64,000 nt of DNA from Azolla caroliniana (taxonomy: Eukaryota; Polypodiophyta), in NCBI GenBank assembly GCA_043228905.1, contig JBHGNT010000003.1:16492001-16556000 (forward strand), in the 5' to 3' direction. The notes beneath the pieces were generated by a model. It was not told the DNA's origin. It searched no databases and saw only the letters and a program-made list of their open reading frames with translations. Below, one piece after another: positions 10,591 to 21,609 of this stretch. Each line of letters opens with the position of its first letter. Position 1 is the first letter of the stretch. Made by a program: the position numbers and the translations under genes.

Positions 10591-12453
10591 ATGAGGAAGG
10601 ACAAAGGTGTTAGCAATAATGTCGAGCCTAGGAAGATTCCTGATGACAAGGGCACTTCAGTCGTGGCTACAAGTGCAGAGGAGATCTTCTTCATTTGTGA
10701 ACAAGCAAGCACAAATCTTGCAAGTGAAGAGTGCACTTGGGTAATCGATTCGGGTGCATCTTTCCACATAACTCTGTCGAGAGAGTGTTTCTCGACTTAC
10801 ATAGTCGGTGATCACGACTATGTAAAGATGGGAGATAATCGAGATTGCAAGATAGCCGGCATAGGAAGTGGATGCCTGATGACGTCGACAGGTTGTCGGC
10901 TGATCTTGAGGGAAGTTCAACATGTCCTCGATATTAGAGTAAATCTAATATCACACGAAAGGTTGGATTACGAGGGCTATAGTGGTATCATCCAAAACGG
11001 CAAGTGGAAGTTCTGTCGAGGAAACCTCATAGTGACCCGAGCATACCCCACTATGCAAGTCGGAAGTGAGTGTGGCAGCCGACTTAAGCGGAGAGTTATG
11101 GCATAAGAGGCGAGAAGGGAATGCACCTGCTGGCCGACCAGGAACTTCTCCCAGAAGTGAAAGGAGTACACTTGGAGAAGTGTGTTGACTGCTTAGTCGA
11201 AAAGCAAAATAGAGCAACATTCCACTCAAGAGCACCAAGAAGAAGAGAAGCTACATTGGAACTAGTGCACACCGACGTCTGCTATGTAGATGCTCCATCG
11301 CATCAAGGTGGACGGTACTTTGTGACGTTCATAGATGACTACAACCGAAAGTTGTGGGCCTTCGTATTGAAGTCGAAGGATCAAGTACTATCAATGTTCA
11401 AGGAGTTCCAGGCAAGAACTGAACGACGGTTGGTCAGAAGTTGAAGGTTGTCTGAATCGACAATGGTTGAGAATATAAAGGGTAGTTCGAAGAATAATGC
11501 AAGGCCCAAGGTGTTCGAATCGAATACATAGTACAAAAGACCTCTGAATTGAACGTGCTTGTAGAGAGGATGAATCAAACAATCATGGAGAGAGTAATGA
11601 GCATGCTCTCTCATGCTAAACTGCCAAAATCGTACTGGGCTGAGGCGATGTACACGGTTGTCTATCTGATCAACAGGTCTCCCTTAGTGCCACTAAAAGG
11701 TGATGTCCCACAGAGGGTGTGGACAGGAAAGGTTGTCTCCTATCGACACCTGAGGGTGTTCGGATGCGTGGTTTATATGCAAGTATCTAAGGATTAGAGG
11801 TCGAAGCTTGAGAGTAAGTCAAACGCATGCATATTCATGGGATACTTGGAGGACGGGTTCAGCTATAGGCTATGAGACTTAGTCGATAAGAAAGTAGTGA
11901 GGAGTTGGGACGTCGTCTTCTTGGAAGACAAGACTATTGAGAACTGGAAGCAACAGAAGTCGGAATTGACTTCCCAGTCAACTCCCACTACCACCGACTT
12001 AAGGCCAAGTGAACTGACACAACCAATCGGTAGAGTCGATTATGAGTCGGTTGGCTTGGAGCAACCGACCAATACAGATGAGTCGGAGTCGCCATATATA
12101 TTGAAGTCGATCGAGGAATACGAATTGGAATCGGCTAACCCTGAACGACCGATCAACACATATGAACCCTAGCCAAGAGTAGAGTCGGCAGAGACATCCA
12201 GATTGGAACCAACAATGAGTGAAACGAGATGCCCAATTAGAGAAAAGAGAGAACCAAATACATATATATATGCCAGTCAATACATCCTCTTAACTGATGA
12301 AGGTGAGCCTAAGTGCTATGACGAAACCATCGTCGATGAGCACAAGGAGAAATGGCAGAGTGCAATGCAAGAGGAGATGGACTCCTTGCACGAGAACTAC
12401 ACTTACGACTTGGTGGAGCTACCAAAAGGTAAGAGAGCACTTAGAAATAAAGC
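10591..12453 (+). pseudogene. copia-B Pol fragment: protease, integrase, RT start
   Basis: Protease CTWVIDSGASFHITLSRECF is at about 10732-10790. The pre-integrase zinc region is partly seen near 11180 (KCVDCLVEKQNRATFHSRAP). Integrase has VHTDVCYVDAPS, YFVTFIDDYNRKLWAF (near 11320), then a frame break around 11440 and NVLVERMNQTIMERVMSML (11549). The RT start EKWQSAMQEEMDSLHENYTY leads to the truncation at 12453. No polymerase active site is present. Confidence 0.87.
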
Positions 12454-12489
12454 TGTTGATGATCTCTTACTTTGGGACTTTAGACTTTC

Positions 12490-13508
12490 TTAATCGTTGA
12501 GGTGTGCATGAACTTAATCAGAATCTTTCAACCAAAGATTGTACAATCGCCGAATTAGATAGATTTTGGTGGCGGTGACCTTGTCATAAGTGTCTAACAA
12601 CGCTTTTCATAATTGGAATGTCGTCGAACATGATTGTATGGTACAGTAAACTGATTCGGATAGGTGCATCTGAATGGTCACATGCACTATCCAATCTAAC
12701 TTTTTCCATTCATTTGACTTGAACTCTTCTGGAGGATTTTCGTTTTCGATCGGATCAATCTAAGATAGTCTTGCATTTGTTCCTTCTAGAAGTTATAGTT
12801 CAATCCCTCAAACTTCGTGACACTCATCTCTGATGAGCCGGATGTGGACCCCAGTCTTGACTCGAGCCGATTGGTCATAAAGTTTTGTCGAGAGGTGGTT
12901 GCGATCGGTCGGAGGGCGCAACCAACTAGCTGGTTCACCCAAATTTGATCTAGTAGAATTGGACACAAAGTTAGTCGATTGGTCGGCCAATTCTGCTCGA
13001 AGTAGCTACGGCCGAATGTGGAGTAGAGCTGACAAGTCTATCCCGTTGTGATGCGTAGCCGAATTGAGAAATAATTGTGTTGATTGGATTATCGATTTGT
13101 TTTCGAATACCTATTTGATTTCCAATAACAAAACCGATCCTGCTCCAAGTGACTACAACGAATGAAGAGACATCACCGAGTGGTCTACCTAAGTTTCACT
13201 TAAATCCGGATAGAGCACGAATGGTGTCACCTAGTTCAAGATTCCAGTATGAGTGAATACAAAGAAGGGAGAGAGTACACAGCCGAATGGTGTACTTGAG
13301 GTGGGTCTAGTCGAATAGACTGTGAATCCTAGAGATGTCTCTTCTCACAGAACATTAATATGTAGTTGCCAAATAGAAGATTTCAGTTTGTCTGAAATCT
13401 TGGGAGGAACCTTTTCAATGTATAATCAGAGATGTTGAAGTCTTCAAAGAACAACGCAGAAATGTTGGTGATGGAGCTAATGAAGACCGACAGCGAAAAG
13501 AACCTCTC
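12490..13508 (-). pseudogene. copia-C1 Gag N-terminus and leader
   Basis: On the minus strand the Gag opens with SGSSEMSVTKFEGLNYNF and continues KEQMQDYL with frame damage. Copy C2 reads SGSSEMSLRRFDGSNFNFW at the same place, which fixes the start near 12830. The interval 12840-13508 is leader sequence shared with C2. No intact product is expected. Confidence 0.75.
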
Positions 13509-13520
13509 GCTTTGATACTA
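13509..13520 (-). other. degenerate primer binding site, copia-C1
   Basis: TAGTATCAAAGC on the minus strand, two changes from TGGTATCAGAGC. Copy C2 keeps the intact site at 41902-41913. Confidence 0.7.
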
Positions 13521-13522
13521 GA

Positions 13523-13836
13523 TGTTGTAGATAAGGTCGTGAAAGGCTGAGAAAAACGCTATGATAGATAGCAAAAACAAATAAAACGGTGGCTGCAATA
13601 GTTCTGCACTATAATACTCAGCAATCGGACAGAGAGGTTTTCTATCTCACCTTTATTTATATAGCGGGAAAAGAAAACTATAATATATAAAGTAAAAAAT
13701 AAGAGCACAGGCCAGTTTGGCGTTTTCACACTATGTACATGATGGATGTATCTATGTACATACATATAACAATAAATACAGCGAAATATGTACATACAAT
13801 ATGCATAAGAAGCCCTTCTTCTAATACACAAGGTAA
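13523..13836 (-). repeat. copia-C1 5' LTR
   Basis: Begins TGTTGTAGATAAGGTCGTG, matching TGTTGGGGACAAGGTCGTC at 41916. It is AT-rich with TATA-like sequence near 13650-13690. The right end (AATACA) is approximate. Confidence 0.65.
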
Positions 13837-13914
13837 CGAACAATCGCGACTCCAAAGACAACACACAATCCAAAATAAATATGTAAAATGTAGCAGAAGA
13901 AGGCTACTAATTAA

Positions 13915-14363
13915 TTAATAATGGTGAGCAGAGCCTGCATGGTCATGGTCATGGTCATGGTCATCAACATCATACATAGTGTCCCGACGGGCGTCAACCG
14001 CCTCCACATTGGAAGGCTGGACGTCGCACCACTGCAACAATGTGTGAGGCTTTATGAGGTCGCCGTCCTCCATGTATCTGCATATGAAGAGCTTCGCACG
14101 GGGGATGAGGTGATGTGGCCTTGAATCCACACCAACCATACACAGAAGGCTCTGGAGCCCACGGAGTTGGGGCGGCAGATACTGCGCAGCTCGGAAGAAT
14201 GTGATGTAGGCGGAGCAAATGGGGTCGTGCGTGTTCACGTACAGGCTCGGCCTCCACGATCTCAGCGACTCAAACTGTTTCCTCTCTTCTTCCACTACCT
14301 CTGCCGCTTGCGTCAGGGAGCTCAATGTCCGAGAGGCGAGCTCGTGTAAGAACTCCACTGTAG
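13915..14363 (-). pseudogene. unidentified reading frame fused to copia-D
   Basis: On the minus strand an open frame of about 150 residues runs from the point where RT homology ends to a TAA at 13915. It reads VEFLHELASRTLSSLTQAAE, then an acidic helix, FFRAAQYLPPQLRGLQSLLC and a tail of alternating Asp-His ending AGSAHHY. I recognise no family. Base composition is richer in GC than the flanking LTR. It is in a different frame from RT, so it is not a translational fusion. It could be a host exon captured by readthrough or template switching, or a deletion junction with a truncated gene. AT-rich sequence at 13837-13914 would be its 3' flank. Confidence 0.5.
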
Positions 14364-16762
14364 GGATTTGAACTTCTTCACAAACACACAGTGATCGGCC
14401 TGCATCTTGTGGTACCCTTGATCGGCCATGAAGGAGTCGAACTTCCGGTACCATTGTCGGGGAGCCTGTTTCTGTCCGTACAGGCTCTTCTTCAATCGGC
14501 AAACCAGGCGCTCCTTCCCTTTCTCCACGAATCCTTCCGGTTGCTACATGTAGATCTCCTCTTCGAGGTCACAGTAAAGGAATGTCGTCTTCACGTCCAG
14601 CTGCTCTACCTCGAGGTCTATGCTTGCCGTTATACTCAGCACCGTCAGGATGGAGGTCATCTTTACTACCGGGGCAAATATCTCGTCGAAGTCCACGCCC
14701 TTCTTTTGTTGGAACCCCTTGACCACGATCCTAGCTTTGTATCTCGGGGATTGCCGGCATCTCCCGGTTTCAACTTGTACACCCACTTGTTTCGGAGTGC
14801 CCTCTTTCCTTTTGGCAACTCCACCAATTCATACGTATGGTTCTCATGCAGGGAGTCCATCTCATCCTGCATGGCACTTAACCATTTGCGGCTATGGGCG
14901 TCACTTTTAGCTTCCTCGAAGCTTTCTGGCTCCCCCTCATCGGTCAACAGCACATGCTCTGCATCCGGAAATCTCTGGGGGGCCCCTCTCTCTCTGAGAG
15001 GATATCTCCGTCTTTGGGCTTCGGTAACCGGCTCCTCCATTTGCTCTTCATCCGAATCCGATTCGGGGTCTTGGCCGGTTCCGGTTTCAGCTTCCTCTAC
15101 TTCTTCTTTTGCCGGTTCGGTATCCTCACCGTAACCGGCTGGTTCCTCGAGTGCTAACCGGTCTCTTGCCGGTTGGGTCTGCTCATCGGAGAATCGATCC
15201 TTACCGGTTGACTCGGAGTTCATTATCTTCTTCTCCGACTCCCAGTCGGCGAGCGTCTTGTCCTCCATGAAGATAATATCTCGACTCCGGAATACCTTCT
15301 TGTCGACCAGGTCCCACACTCGGTAGCCGAACTCATCGTCGCCTCAACCGAGGAATATGCATGGCCGGGTCTTTGGATCCAACTTTCCTCTTCGGTCCTT
15401 AGCAACATGCACGTACGCAAGACACCCGAATACTTTCAGATGACGGTAAGCCACTTCCTTACCGGTCCAAACTCTCTGTGGCGTGTCTCCGTCCAAGGGT
15501 ACTGAGGGTGATCTGTTTATCACATATGTCGCCGTCGACAGTGCCTCAACCCAAAACTTCTTGGGTAGTTTTGCATGCGCCAGCATACTCCAGACCCTTT
15601 CCATTATGGTCCGGTTCATCCTCTCGGCCAGCCCGTTTAGTTCCGGCGTCTTCGGCATGGTAAATTCGAGCCGGATTCCCTTCGAGCGATAGTACTCTTC
15701 GAACTGCCCCCGTCATTCACCTCCGTTATCTGCTCGAACCGCCTTCAGCTTCCGGCCGGTTTCTCTTTCCACTCTCGCGTGGAGCTCTTTGAAGACGGAC
15801 AACACTTGATCCTTCGTCTTCAACGGTGTGGCCCACAGCTTCCGGCTGTGGTCATCTATGAACGTCACGAAGTACTGCGATCCGGCAGGTGACTTCGTGT
15901 CCACTTGACATACATCAGCATGCACCAACTCCAATGGTGCATTACGTCTCATCGGTGACCTCGATCGGAAGGAGGTCCGGTTTTGTTTACCGGCCAGACA
16001 ATCAGAGCACTTCTCCAAGTGCACGTTCTTCACTGGAATGAGGTTGTCGTCTGCAAGCCTCTTCATCCCGTTCTCCCTCATGTGACACAGCCTTTTGTGC
16101 CACAGCTCACCGGCAGTGTCGGATGCCACGTTCACTTCCTCCGGACATAACCGGGCATTCATCAGGTACAACGTGTTGACCTTCCGGGCCCGAGCCACAA
16201 TCAGGCTCCCTTTGCTGAACTTAATAACACCGTTCCGGATGCTATCCGTGTAGCCTTCATCATCTAGCCGACCGACTGATATCAGGTTCAGACAAACCTC
16301 CGGAACGTGTTGGACATCCTTCAGCAGCAACTTGCATCCGGTTGGTGTTGTCAGCCACATGTCTCCTATGCCGACAATTCGGCATGTACCTTCATTCCCC
16401 ATCCGGACACAGCCTTGATCACCGGCTGAGTAGGATGAGAAGCATTTCCGGTCCGGGGTAAGGTGGAACGACGCTCCGGAGTCGACCACCCAGGTCATCT
16501 CGTCGTCGGCAAGGTTTATCTCACTCTCCTCGGTGATGAGCATAAACTCTTCTTCACTTGCCGTGATTGCCGTCGTTCCCTTCCGGTTCGTTCCCCTCCG
16601 ATCTTTACCGTTCAGATCCGGTGTCCGCTTCGAATCGATACCGTCGGTTTCCTTGTCTTTTCGGAAATGCCGACAGTTCTTCTAGAAATGTCCTGGCTTG
16701 CCGCAAAAGAAGCAAGTAGGCCTCCCCCTTGACTTTGACCGTGTCCCCGACTTCTCCCGGTT
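14364..16762 (-). pseudogene. copia-D Pol: knuckle, protease, integrase, partial RT
   Basis: From high to low coordinate: a CCHC knuckle near 16700 (G-K-P-G-H-F then TAG, then K-N-C), protease MTWVVDSGASFHLTPDRKCF (near 16500), zinc region W-H-K-R-L-C-H...C-S-D-C, and integrase YFVTFIDDHSRKLW and VRADNGGE, with stop 15713. It continues ELNGLAERMNRTIMERVWSM (15640) with another stop near 15342. RT begins KWLSAMQDEMDSLHENHTYE (14880) and is frame-broken near 14790 and 14540, ending KKSLYGQKQAPRQWYRKFDS. The YVDD motif and RNase H are absent. Confidence 0.88.
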
Positions 16763-17385
16763 CTAGGGACTACGGTTCCTTTGTCTTCCGCGTTCCGATT
16801 CGGTAAGGAGCGCTTTGGAGTCAGAGCTCGTATCCTTATCTTTCCGACGCACCTCCTCATCTAGCAAGCTCAACTTCACTCTTGCTACGGATAATTGTTT
16901 CCCTTCCGGCCCAACGTTGCCCAAAGTGACAACCAATGTCTCCCAGCTATCCGAGAGGGAATCGAGCAGAAGTAGCGCTAGTACCTCATCGGCGAGAGGT
17001 ACTTCCAATGATGTTTCCTGGTGTATCAGCCCCTGGAAGGCATTCATGTGCTCCGCCATGGTGGAGCCATCTTGGTACCGGAGTCTTACTAGTTTCCGGA
17101 ATACCGAAACCTGGTTAACAGCATTTTTGTTCCGAAACATAATGCCGATCTTTTGCCAGAGCTCATGAGCCTTGCTCTCTTCATTGAAGTTGTTGTACAG
17201 GCTCAAGTCGATGAAGCACTGTATGTAAGCCGTTGTCTTCATGTGCATCACCTCCCATATCGTGGCGTCGATTTTGTCCGGTCTCCTGTCCCCGACCTGA
17301 ACCGGCAACCAAAGATCTTTAACCACGAGCATGTCCCTCATCTTCGACTTCCACACGGAATAGTTGGAGCCGGTGAGCTTGAACA
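16763..17385 (-). CDS. copia-D Gag
   Basis: About 207 residues from MFKLTGSNYSVWKSKMRDML: the copia Gag domain (IWEVMHMKTTAYIQCFIDLS, AHELWQKIGIMF, RKLVRLRYQDGSTMAEHMNAF, LLDSLSDSWETLVVTLGN) and a basic C-terminus. The frame stays open upstream into the LTR, but the Met at about 17385, just after the primer site, is the likely start. No internal stop is seen up to 16763. The knuckle that should follow is in the next segment and broken by TAG. Confidence 0.82.
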
Positions 17386-17396
17386 TGCCGCCCAAC

Positions 17397-17408
17397 GATT
17401 CGATACCA
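17397..17408 (-). other. variant primer binding site, copia-D
   Basis: TGGTATCGAATC on the minus strand, three bases inside the LTR. The first seven bases match the initiator Met complement and the rest differ. Confidence 0.7.
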
Positions 17409-17411
17409 CTT

Positions 17412-17991
17412 TGATAGGAACTACACGCTCCCAATGAACAACGCTCGGCCACAACTGAGCTTAGGATCAAACACAGAAAATAGGGAATGAAAGCACGACA
17501 CAATGGAGAGAGGAGTACACAGGATGTTTACGTGGAAAACCCAAACACGGGAAAAACCACGGCAGTCCACTGACTGCTAACTATCACTATGTAACGATGT
17601 ACAATAGATGAACACAGAGGCAACGACCTCTTGTTCACTGTCTTCGTGAAGGCGGCGGTTACAACAGAGATACGAACTGTTCGTCTCTTTCTCTCTCTCT
17701 CTCTGTACACTGTTTCGCTCTAATCTTGCACCCACAAGAATGACAACACACTTTACTACTAAGTTTGCCCTAAGTCATATTTATACTAATATGACTTTTC
17801 AGCTATTTACAAATATAGTCCCGATGGACTCTCAGAAAACATATTTACGAATATGTTCCTTCATTCGGTGAGCACTTCTCACCGGGTCTTCACCATCCGG
17901 CTCTTGCCGGGTACTCCTCATCCGGTTCTCACCGGGTCTTCCGTAGCCGGGTACTCCTCACTTGCCATCCGGAGGGACCAGTTTCCTAACA
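17412..17991 (-). repeat. copia-D 5' LTR
   Basis: 580 bp from TGATAGGAAC to TTCCTAACA. On the minus strand it starts TGTTAGGAAACTGGTCCCTCC, akin to the copia-B type. It contains a run of CT dinucleotides near 17685-17705. Confidence 0.82.
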
Positions 17992-18996
17992 GCTCGGACA
18001 TGGATACTAGAGTTATGTTGAAGGAACGAATGAAGTAGCGTCAGAGCTGGCACACAAGGACATCCCGTCATTGGAGCCAGGAACGAGCAGAGTGTTGTAA
18101 TGCCTCGTATCCAATGTGCATGACCAGATGCTCGGCTACATCAGGGATGCAAAAACGCCAAAAGAAGCTTGGGAGAATCTGAAAATGATTTTCACGACAA
18201 TCACGACGGCTCTAAAGTTGGAGCCCCGACAAGAGCTACACAACATTCGACAAAGAGACATGTTGGTTACCGAATATAACACTAAGATAAAGGAGATTTA
18301 CAACGCATTAGGGTACATCAATGTGACGGTGGAAGAAGACGAGATGATCCAGATCTGCCTCGGTGGTCTAGCACAATAGTATGGGCCAATCTGGATAGCG
18401 ATATGCTCTCGGGAGAAGCCACCGTCCTTGTTTGACCTGCAATCGATGTTGATGGTCGAAGAAAACCACGCGAATGGGTCGAGGACCACGCAACTGGACA
18501 ACCGGATGTTGTACACGAAGGTGGATCGGCCGGGAAGAGCAGAACCAAAGGCAGAAAGATAGTGCCAACAACAATTCCGGAACCTCCACAAGCAAGGGGA
18601 GTTAAGGTGATGCCGATAACAGGCAATCTAAAGCCAACATGGAATGTTGGTATTGTGGCAAGAAAGGCCATCGGGAGAGCGAGTGCTGGAAGAAGTGCAT
18701 CAATGCGGATAAATCTGGATTCGGTAAGGCCGGACAAGGAAATCGGCAAAGCTCGCTCTACGCAGAAGGATCAGAAGGATCCAGAACCAAAAAAATTGGA
18801 AAAGGGCTAGCCATTGACATTAAGCACAAGGCAAACTCGATGAAGAAGACCACTTCCGGATCAAAGGAAGTGTGGTACATTGACTCCGGAGCTTCAAACC
18901 CCATGACGAGCCATGAAGAGTGGTTCTCATATCTGGAAAAACCGGAGCAACCAGGAGTTGTCCAAACCGGAGACGACACCCCTCACTTCATCGAGC
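17992..18996 (+). pseudogene. copia-A2 Gag and start of protease
   Basis: Matches copia-A1 from its GHGYWSYV segment onward: HDQMLGYIRDAKTPKEAWEN, then RQELHNIRQRDMLVTEYNTK, VTVEEDEMIQICLGGLA. A clean knuckle follows near 18639 (C-W-Y-C-G-K-K-G-H-R-E-S-E-C). Protease begins VWYIDSGASNPMTSHEEWFS (18870) and is cut at 18996 by element G, resuming at 25681. Stops near 18036 and 18377 and frame breaks make it nonfunctional. Confidence 0.87.
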
Positions 18997-19518
18997 TATC
19001 ACAGACACACCAACCCTAGACTACAACATAGCACAAATGACGAGGGTATGATTGATAAGGTTACGAACATGGAACTAAACGTGATGAGGCTAGAAACTCG
19101 GGAAGTATGGAGTGACGAGATGAGGAACTTAAGACGTTAGGAACAATAAAAGAGCATAAAGACAAATATGTAAATGAAGGAGAGAAGATGGGGTTAAAGA
19201 AGAATACTAGATTGATGTGTCAATGACTGGCGTTGAATCCCTTGAAAGGAGTTAAGAAGGTTAGAAGTATTTATACTGCGAGTTGAAGTATATGCATTAG
19301 AATATTCTCAAGAATATTTGGGAGAATATTCTAGAACCCTATAGTTTTAGAACTTTCTAAAAATTCCTACAACTTCCAATAGATAATCTAGTAATAATAT
19401 ACTAAGATATACATAACCTGACTATGTATTTAGATGTGTTGATTAGAACATAACACTTTACTATATACAAGAGGTGAAGAGTTCGAATCTTGACATGACT
19501 GTTGTCATGTCCGTGACG
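18997..19518 (-). repeat. element G left LTR
   Basis: 522 bp, TATCACAG...GTCCGTGACG. The terminal TG has become TA. A B-box-like GTTCGAATC lies at 19481-19489, near the right end, without a convincing A box. Confidence 0.88.
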
Positions 19519-19617
19519 TTATCCTCCCCTTTACGACTGCCTTTTCGGAAGCGTGGCAGTCATGTCCGTGACAATGTCCTCCCCTTTACGGCCGCCTTTT
19601 CGGAAGCGTGGTGTAGG
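19495..19617. repeat. two-copy tandem repeat, about 62 bp
   Basis: The block starting GTCATGTCCGTGAC and ending TTTTCGGAAGCGTGG occurs twice in a row, at about 19495-19556 and 19558-19612. It duplicates the LTR/purine-tract boundary of element G. Confidence 0.75.
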
Positions 19618-19654
19618 GAAGAGCTTAAAGAGAAAACCAAAGTAGGTTGAGGAG

Positions 19655-20105
19655 TGGCTGACCATGTGTGGTCCTCACCGGAGACACGAACAACAACGGG
19701 CATGAGCGACCATGTGTGGTCCTCACTGGGAACTGGAACACGACCGGGCGTGAGCGACCTTGTTCGGTCCTCACCGGAGACATGAACACCAACAGGGGTG
19801 AGCGACCATGTGCAGTCCTCACCGGAGACACGAACACCAACGGACGTGGGCAACCATGTGTGGTCCTCACCAACACCAACGGGCGTGAGTGACATTGTGT
19901 GGTCCTCACCGGAGACGTGGCCACGATCGGGCATGAACGACCATGTGCGGTCCTCACCAAGAACTAGGACACCAACGAATGTGAGCGACCATGTGCGGTC
20001 CTCACCGGGAACACAAACACCAACGGACGTGAGTGACCATGTGCGGTCCTCACCGAAACTGGGACACCAACGGGTATGAGCGACCATGTGCGGTCCTCAC
20101 CGGAG
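19655..20105. repeat. hairpin minisatellite inside element G
   Basis: About ten units of roughly 48 bp (one shorter, about 39), starting near 19659, 19704, 19751, 19799, 19848, 19887, 19934, 19982, 20030 and 20078. Each unit contains GTGAG-C-GACC then ATGTGC then GGTC-CTCAC, two stem segments that pair into a hairpin with a one-base bulge, followed by a spacer like CGGAGACACGAACACC. The open frames seen here on both strands are a by-product of the repeat. Confidence 0.88.
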
Positions 20106-20159
20106 GCTGGGACACTTGACATCGATGAAGGCCAGGCAAAGTAGTGTTGATGACGACAC

Positions 20160-20745
20160 CAAGAGGTGTTGATGATGATGATGTCGAAGATAAAGCAATG
20201 AAGACAATGAAGTTGAGGAAGCGTTTCTGGAGGCAATGACTGTGACTATGGCAATGATGGAAACAGAGAAATAGATGAAGAGGATAAGAAACACAACGAT
20301 CAAGACGTTGAGGATAAAAAGAAATACAAAGATAGAGATATAAGGGATGATAGAAAACACAGTGACAGGGACGAAGATTATAAGAAATACATAGATAGGG
20401 ATGATGATGATAAAAAACACATAGATAGAGATGAAAACGGTAGGAAACACAAGAAGAAGGATGATAATGACAAAAAACATAGAGATAGGGATGTGGAAGA
20501 TAATAAGAAGCGCAAAAGGTAGGGATGATGATGATAAGAAACACAGAGATAGATATGTGGAGGATGAGAAGAAACTAAAAAATAAAGACGATGATGAGGA
20601 GAAACTAAAAGATAGAGACAAAGATGAGAAGAAACTATGAGATAGAGATGGCCAAGAAAATAGGAAACGAATGGATGTTGATGACGGTAACTCTGGAATC
20701 AAGGATGGTGACGATGGTAACTCTAGAAGCAAGGGCAATGATGAA
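20160..20745 (+). other. Asp/Lys/His/Arg repeat tract, probable captured coding sequence
   Basis: Plus-strand translation from about 20230 to 20520 gives an open run of units such as DDDDKKHIDRDENGRKHKKK and DNDKKHRDRDVED, a stop near 20521, then in a shifted frame DDDDKKHRDRYVEDEKKL. Such charged, degenerate 10-13 residue repeats occur in RNA-processing and other nuclear proteins of plants. No domain lets me name the source. It lies antisense to the presumed element transcript. A plain low-complexity GATGATGATAAGAAA expansion is the alternative. Confidence 0.45.
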
Positions 20746-21403
20746 GACGGGCGATGCTTCTTGTTGGAAGGGATTCAAACTGTCACGGACACACCAACCC
20801 TAGACTACCACAAAGCACAAATGACGAGACTATGATTGATAAGGTTACGAACGTTGTCGTGCCTTTCGGCTCCGGATCGTTGCGTGAGTCGGGTGGGAAC
20901 CACCGAGGTTTTGGACTAGGAGGAAGGAAAATATAAATAAGGCTAGTGAAGAATAGGTATAAAGAGTTATAAGATAAGAATCTCGTGAATCCCACGAGTT
21001 TAGTATATTTAGTCAATATTTAGGTAGTAAGAGAAAATTATTTTAGCAAATTCGTGAATCCCACGAATATTTTAGATTGATTGATCATTATAGAAAAATA
21101 ATCAACAAAAACTACAATGTGCTCCCCATCCTTATATAGTGATGGGAGAGACTAAGCATAACTACATGCTTTTTCTAATATGTTCATGCACACTAAATGT
21201 GCATGTGATGCTTTTCTAATCCTTGCTTTTATTTGCTAAATATAGTGCTCATGCACGCTAGATGTGCATGAGTCACTTTTTTAGTTGCTTGCGTTTTTCC
21301 TATAAAATATTCACGCACTCTAAAAATGCATGATTTACCTTTTAATAAAGGTAGGCGTAAATAAAGGAGTTATAGTTATTAAATCTATTTGTAGAACACT
21401 AAA

Positions 21404-21474
21404 GATAAGGTAGCATAATGGTAAAGTTGAGATTTGGCTACGTGGAGGTACAAGGTTCAAATCTTGCCCTATGC
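21404..21474 (+). promoter_or_regulatory. tRNA-like block with Pol III A and B boxes
   Basis: A box TAGCATAATGG (21411-21421) fits TRGYNNANNGG exactly. B box GTTCAAATC (21455-21463) fits GWTCRANNC exactly. Their starts are 44 bp apart, as in tRNA genes. A T-arm-like stem (CAAG/CTTG) flanks the B box; acceptor pairing is only partial. A TTTT run follows at 21501-21504. It lies opposite to gag, near the start of U3. Confidence 0.7.
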
Positions 21475-21588
21475 ACGTGATAAATATCTTGATATTCTTA
21501 TTTTATTTATTGGTGATAAATATCGTAATATTCTTATTTTATTTATTTATATGTAATTAAATCGGTTATATTATTTTTACTTTTTCAC

Positions 21589-21609
21589 GTAGTGTACGAA
21601 ATACACTAC
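21589..21609. repeat. LTR-terminal hairpin
   Basis: GTAGTGTA, loop CGAAA, TACACTAC: a perfect 8-bp stem four bases from the LTR end. Present with small changes in all LTRs of this family. Confidence 0.8.

Larger units (their letters stand above)
9012..12455 (+). mobile_element. copia-B, 3'-truncated Ty1/copia element
   Basis: 5' LTR, a slightly diverged primer site, Gag, protease, integrase and the first part of RT follow in order on the plus strand. The sequence stops abruptly after KGKRALRNK near 12453 and joins antisense copia-C1. Its LTR resembles the solo LTR at 50048-50743 in reverse complement and, more distantly, the copia-D LTR. Confidence 0.87.
12456..13836 (-). mobile_element. copia-C1, 5' remnant (minus strand)
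   Basis: Minus-strand 5' LTR (13523-13836), degenerate primer site (13509-13520) and N-terminal Gag coding sequence (12490-12830), parallel to the better preserved copia-C2 at 40855-41915. Its 3' side is cut where it meets copia-B. Confidence 0.8.
13837..17991 (-). mobile_element. copia-D with fused foreign reading frame
   Basis: Minus-strand 5' LTR (17412-17991), primer site (17397-17408), Gag, protease, integrase and RT N-half. RT stops near 14364, where an unrelated reading frame and its apparent 3' flank (13837-14363) begin. There is no 3' LTR. On the right it abuts copia-A2 Gag sequence at 17992, apparently its insertion target. Confidence 0.85.

Noticed and set aside
19560-20087. Open frames in the hairpin minisatellite on both strands
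   Set aside because: Repeat unit length near a multiple of three keeps frames open; no protein family, so treated as repeat only.
19655-20105. CRISPR-like array
   Set aside because: Units repeat including their spacers, length varies, and the setting is a plant retroelement; it is a minisatellite.
20050-20738. Minus-strand frames rich in Ser, Phe and Leu, resembling membrane segments
   Set aside because: They are the complement of the GATGATGATAAGAAA-type repeat; the hydrophobic look follows from the base composition.
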